DNA from: a virus
Length of the DNA stretch: 22,806 nt
Direction: 5' to 3' (one strand)
IMG/VR virus record: IMGVR_UViG_3300010392_000930
Span: 1 to 22,806 of that record
Of this stretch, positions 21,800-22,806 are shown piece by piece. Numbering within the stretch: the first letter of the stretch is position 1; every line of letters starts with the position of its first letter. Below the pieces are notes generated by a model. It saw only the letters and a program-made list of their open reading frames with translations, searched no databases and had not been told where the DNA came from. Made by a program: the position numbers and the translations under genes.

Positions 21800-21861
21800 A
21801 GCTAACAAAGCAATCATGCTTGGACTTCGTTTCACTCAGCCGCATATTGCAGGGGTTATTC
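21800..21861 (+). other. attC-like site 2
   Basis: R'' AGCTAAC (21800-21806) and R' GTTATTC (21855-21861). GCAAT-C-ATGC (21810-21819) pairs with GCATATTGC (21842-21850) over nine pairs, leaving one extrahelical C on the left arm, that is a bulged G on the minus strand. An extrahelical G in this arm is the feature that sets strand choice in true attC sites. The centre (GGACTTCGTTTC) is a variable loop. The stop codon of the 45-aa gene lies in R'. Confidence 0.7.
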
Positions 21862-21993
21862 GTCTTCAATTTCATCTTCTGGTAGATTAATTTCTTCTGC
21901 GCATTCAATGTGATAATTACCACTAGAGTGGCTTACATAGTCATCATTAGAATAAATGCTTGTTTTACAGTGCTGACATAAATCAACGTACAT
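21856..21993 (-). CDS. 45-aa cassette-borne protein with LIM/zinc-ribbon-like CxxC...HxxC
   Basis: The start at 21991-21993 is chosen over an upstream in-frame start at 22053 because GAGAGGTGAG precedes it and because the longer form would read through attC-like site 3. CQHC (6-9) and HIEC (27-30 region, in SGNYHIECAEE) form a C-x2-C...H-x2-C set likely to bind one zinc, half of a LIM-type finger. The tail is very acidic (LPEDEIEDE). Such small zinc proteins often mediate protein or nucleic-acid contacts. Its stop lies in the R box of site 2. Confidence 0.7.
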   Translation of the reverse strand: MYVDLCQHCKTSIYSNDDYVSHSSGNYHIECAEEINLPEDEIEDE

Positions 21994-22008
21994 ACTCACC
22001 TCTCGGAC

Positions 22009-22064
22009 GAATAACAAATAATTCAAAAGGACGGCGCAGCCGCCGTTTAACATGGTGGTTATAA
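22009..22064 (+). other. attC-like site 3
   Basis: R'' GAATAAC (22009-22015) and R' GTTATAA (22058-22064). ACGGCG (22031-22036) pairs with CGCCGT (22041-22046) around CAGC; next to it TT-C-AA (22022-22026) pairs with TTAA (22047-22050), again leaving an extrahelical C on the left arm. The left half (AATTCAAAAGGACG) is clearly related to that of site 1 (CATTCAAAGGACG). The stop codon of gene P (22059-22061) lies in R'. Confidence 0.7.
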
Positions 22065-22748
22065 TCGATCTCGCATAGCCTTTAATCGGCTTATTGCGTC
22101 ATCTTTATTTGTTGGTGTTGGCTTATTCTCAATCGCCTTTCTTGGCGGGGGCGCTTCATCCAGCGAATTCCCGCTTTTTAAGTGCTTGAGCGTTCTTCTG
22201 TATTCATCTAGCCAATACTTTTTATGCTTCTCTACATTCATATGTCGCCATGAGTGCAGATCACCAAGATTGTTCAATGTGTGCCAGACCTCTGGTGACA
22301 ACCCTATCGGCTGGCGCCTCTCCCCTGGTAGGCATTGATAATCAACGATTTCTTTATACGACCCCTCTGGCGTCTTAACGCCTGCTGGCAAATCACCCTC
22401 CTCACAGTAGCCTAGAAACACGCCTATAGTCGGCAAGAATGGGCTACCCGCCTCCTTCACTCTATTCAGGGCGTAATCAATGATTCTCTGCTCGTTAATG
22501 CCTGCCGCCATTAGACTATTGAGCCACTCTCTCTTAATTGTCTTTAGTAACTGCTCCTTCTCCCCCTGCGCCATTCCTGCCAAAGACTGCTGCCATGCTG
22601 GGCATATGGCCTGAAGCTTATGAATGATATAACTGATAACCTTTCTATCTTGCTCTGTATCCTGCTGCTTATTTACCGCCAATAGCTCAGATTCAGAAAT
22701 CCGTGTCGTTAAGGTTTGTAAGTGCTGCCTTGCTTCCTGATTGTCCAT
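22059..22748 (-). CDS. P: Replication protein P-like helicase loader
   Basis: 229 residues; lambda P is 233. The core VISYIIHKLQAICPAWQQSL ... IKREWLNSLMAAGINEQRII ... AGSPFLPTIGVFLGYCEEGD aligns with lambda P (INGVFSQLLATFPASLANRD ... IRRQWVLAFRENGITTMEQV ... NRPFLPSPGQFVAWCREE). The C-terminal DAISRLKAMRDRL also matches the lambda P end in pattern. In lambda, P takes DnaB helicase from the host and delivers it to the O-bound origin. Start supported by GAGGG 7 bases upstream. It overlaps the O-like gene by 56 bases, and its stop falls in attC-like site 3. Confidence 0.88.
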   Translation of the reverse strand: MDNQEARQHLQTLTTRISESELLAVNKQQDTEQDRKVISYIIHKLQAICPAWQQSLAGMAQGEKEQLLKTIKREWLNSLMAAGINEQRIIDYALNRVKEAGSPFLPTIGVFLGYCEEGDLPAGVKTPEGSYKEIVDYQCLPGERRQPIGLSPEVWHTLNNLGDLHSWRHMNVEKHKKYWLDEYRRTLKHLKSGNSLDEAPPPRKAIENKPTPTNKDDAISRLKAMRDRL

Positions 22749-22806
22749 TTTCTTTCCCTCTTTGAATCCATGTTCTAACTGTTGCCTTCCAGTCCTTCAT
22801 TCTATT
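22693..22806 (-). CDS. O-like replication initiator, C-terminal fragment (continues past right edge)
   Basis: The last 37 residues of a gene entering from the right edge: NRMKDWKATVRTWIQRGKEN then GQSGSKAALTNLNDTDF. The DWKATVRTWIQRG helix is the usual C-terminal element of phage O/DnaD-type replication proteins ('W-aT-RnWi-R'). It overlaps the start of gene P by 56 bases in another frame, an O-P order like that of lambda. Only the tail is visible, so the DNA-binding domain and the origin cannot be assessed. Confidence 0.65.
   Translation of the reverse strand, partial: NRMKDWKATVRTWIQRGKENGQSGSKAALTNLNDTDF

Larger units (their letters stand above)
21553..22064. mobile_element. attC-like cassette array without visible integrase (CALIN-like)
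   Basis: Three attC-like sites (21553-21604, 21800-21861, 22009-22064) enclose two units, 21599-21855 (257 bases, 59-aa gene) and 21856-22058 (203 bases, 45-aa gene), when cut at the G^TT of each R box. Such regular alternation of a tiny gene and an imperfect palindrome ending in GTTRRRY-type boxes is the hallmark of integron gene cassettes. By comparison with known sites such as the aadA1 attC, the sites point along the plus strand, whereas both genes are on the minus strand with the phage operon. No integron integrase is in the window. Confidence 0.65.

Noticed and set aside
21660-21890. 76-codon plus-strand frame across the first cassette boundary
   Set aside because: It would agree with attC polarity, but it crosses site 2 and its R box, has no ribosome site, and the minus-strand 59-aa gene has better start, stop and coding character.
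21856-22053. 65-aa version of the zinc protein starting at 22053
   Set aside because: The first 20 residues would be encoded by attC-like site 3; the ATG at 21993 has a strong ribosome site.
1-22806. tRNA genes, CRISPR arrays, insertion sequences, integrase or attP
   Set aside because: No cloverleaf, regularly spaced repeat, transposase or recombinase signature was seen on either strand.

Overview
The window is part of a double-stranded DNA podophage (or prophage) genome of the P22/lambdoid type. Nearly every gene lies on the minus strand, so the biological order runs from the right edge to the left edge. The virion genes follow P22 order: small and large terminase, portal, scaffold, coat, gp4-like, gp10-like, gp26-like needle, gp14-like, gp7/gp20/gp16-like ejection proteins, tailspike. 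The replication gene at the right is lambda P-like. No integrase, repressor, endolysin or recognisable Q antiterminator is visible. The host is probably a gammaproteobacterium, inferred from the P22/lambda-type gene set, an RMF/CrpP-like protein and integron-type attC sites.

Region by region, right to left. (1) 22806-22059: the 3' end of an O-like initiator overlaps a lambda P-like helicase loader. (2) 22064-21553: three attC-like recombination sites alternate with two very small genes (45 and 59 aa). Each upstream stop codon lies inside an attC R box and each start codon lies just after one. This is the organisation of an integron cassette array, without a visible integrase. (3) 21544-18911: tightly packed, mostly overlapping small early genes: coiled-coil proteins, an RMF/CrpP-like protein, a lysine-rich protein overlapping another gene, and a cluster of membrane proteins where lysis genes often sit. 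(4) 18836-14538: terminase and portal. (5) 14537-14204: a 334-base gap with a minus-strand promoter, a tandem operator-like repeat and one or two micro-ORFs on the opposite strand. (6) 14203-11046: scaffold, coat (followed by a terminator), a small head protein and a gp4-like head-completion protein. (7) 10891-7331: two beta-rich proteins, then gp10-, needle- and gp14-like proteins. (8) 7338-3637: three ejection proteins. (9) 3600-1: two tailspikes in tandem. The first has a P22-type head-binding domain; the second lacks it, shares an internal module with the first and runs off the left edge.

Together the late genes build a short-tailed particle: the terminase fills a scaffold-built capsid through the portal, gp4/gp10/needle homologues plug it, ejection proteins are packed inside, and spikes bind the host surface. 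The most unusual feature is the attC-like cassette array inside the early operon. Secondary points are the tandem spike pair, the opposite-strand micro-ORF between portal and scaffold, and several structured intergenic elements.
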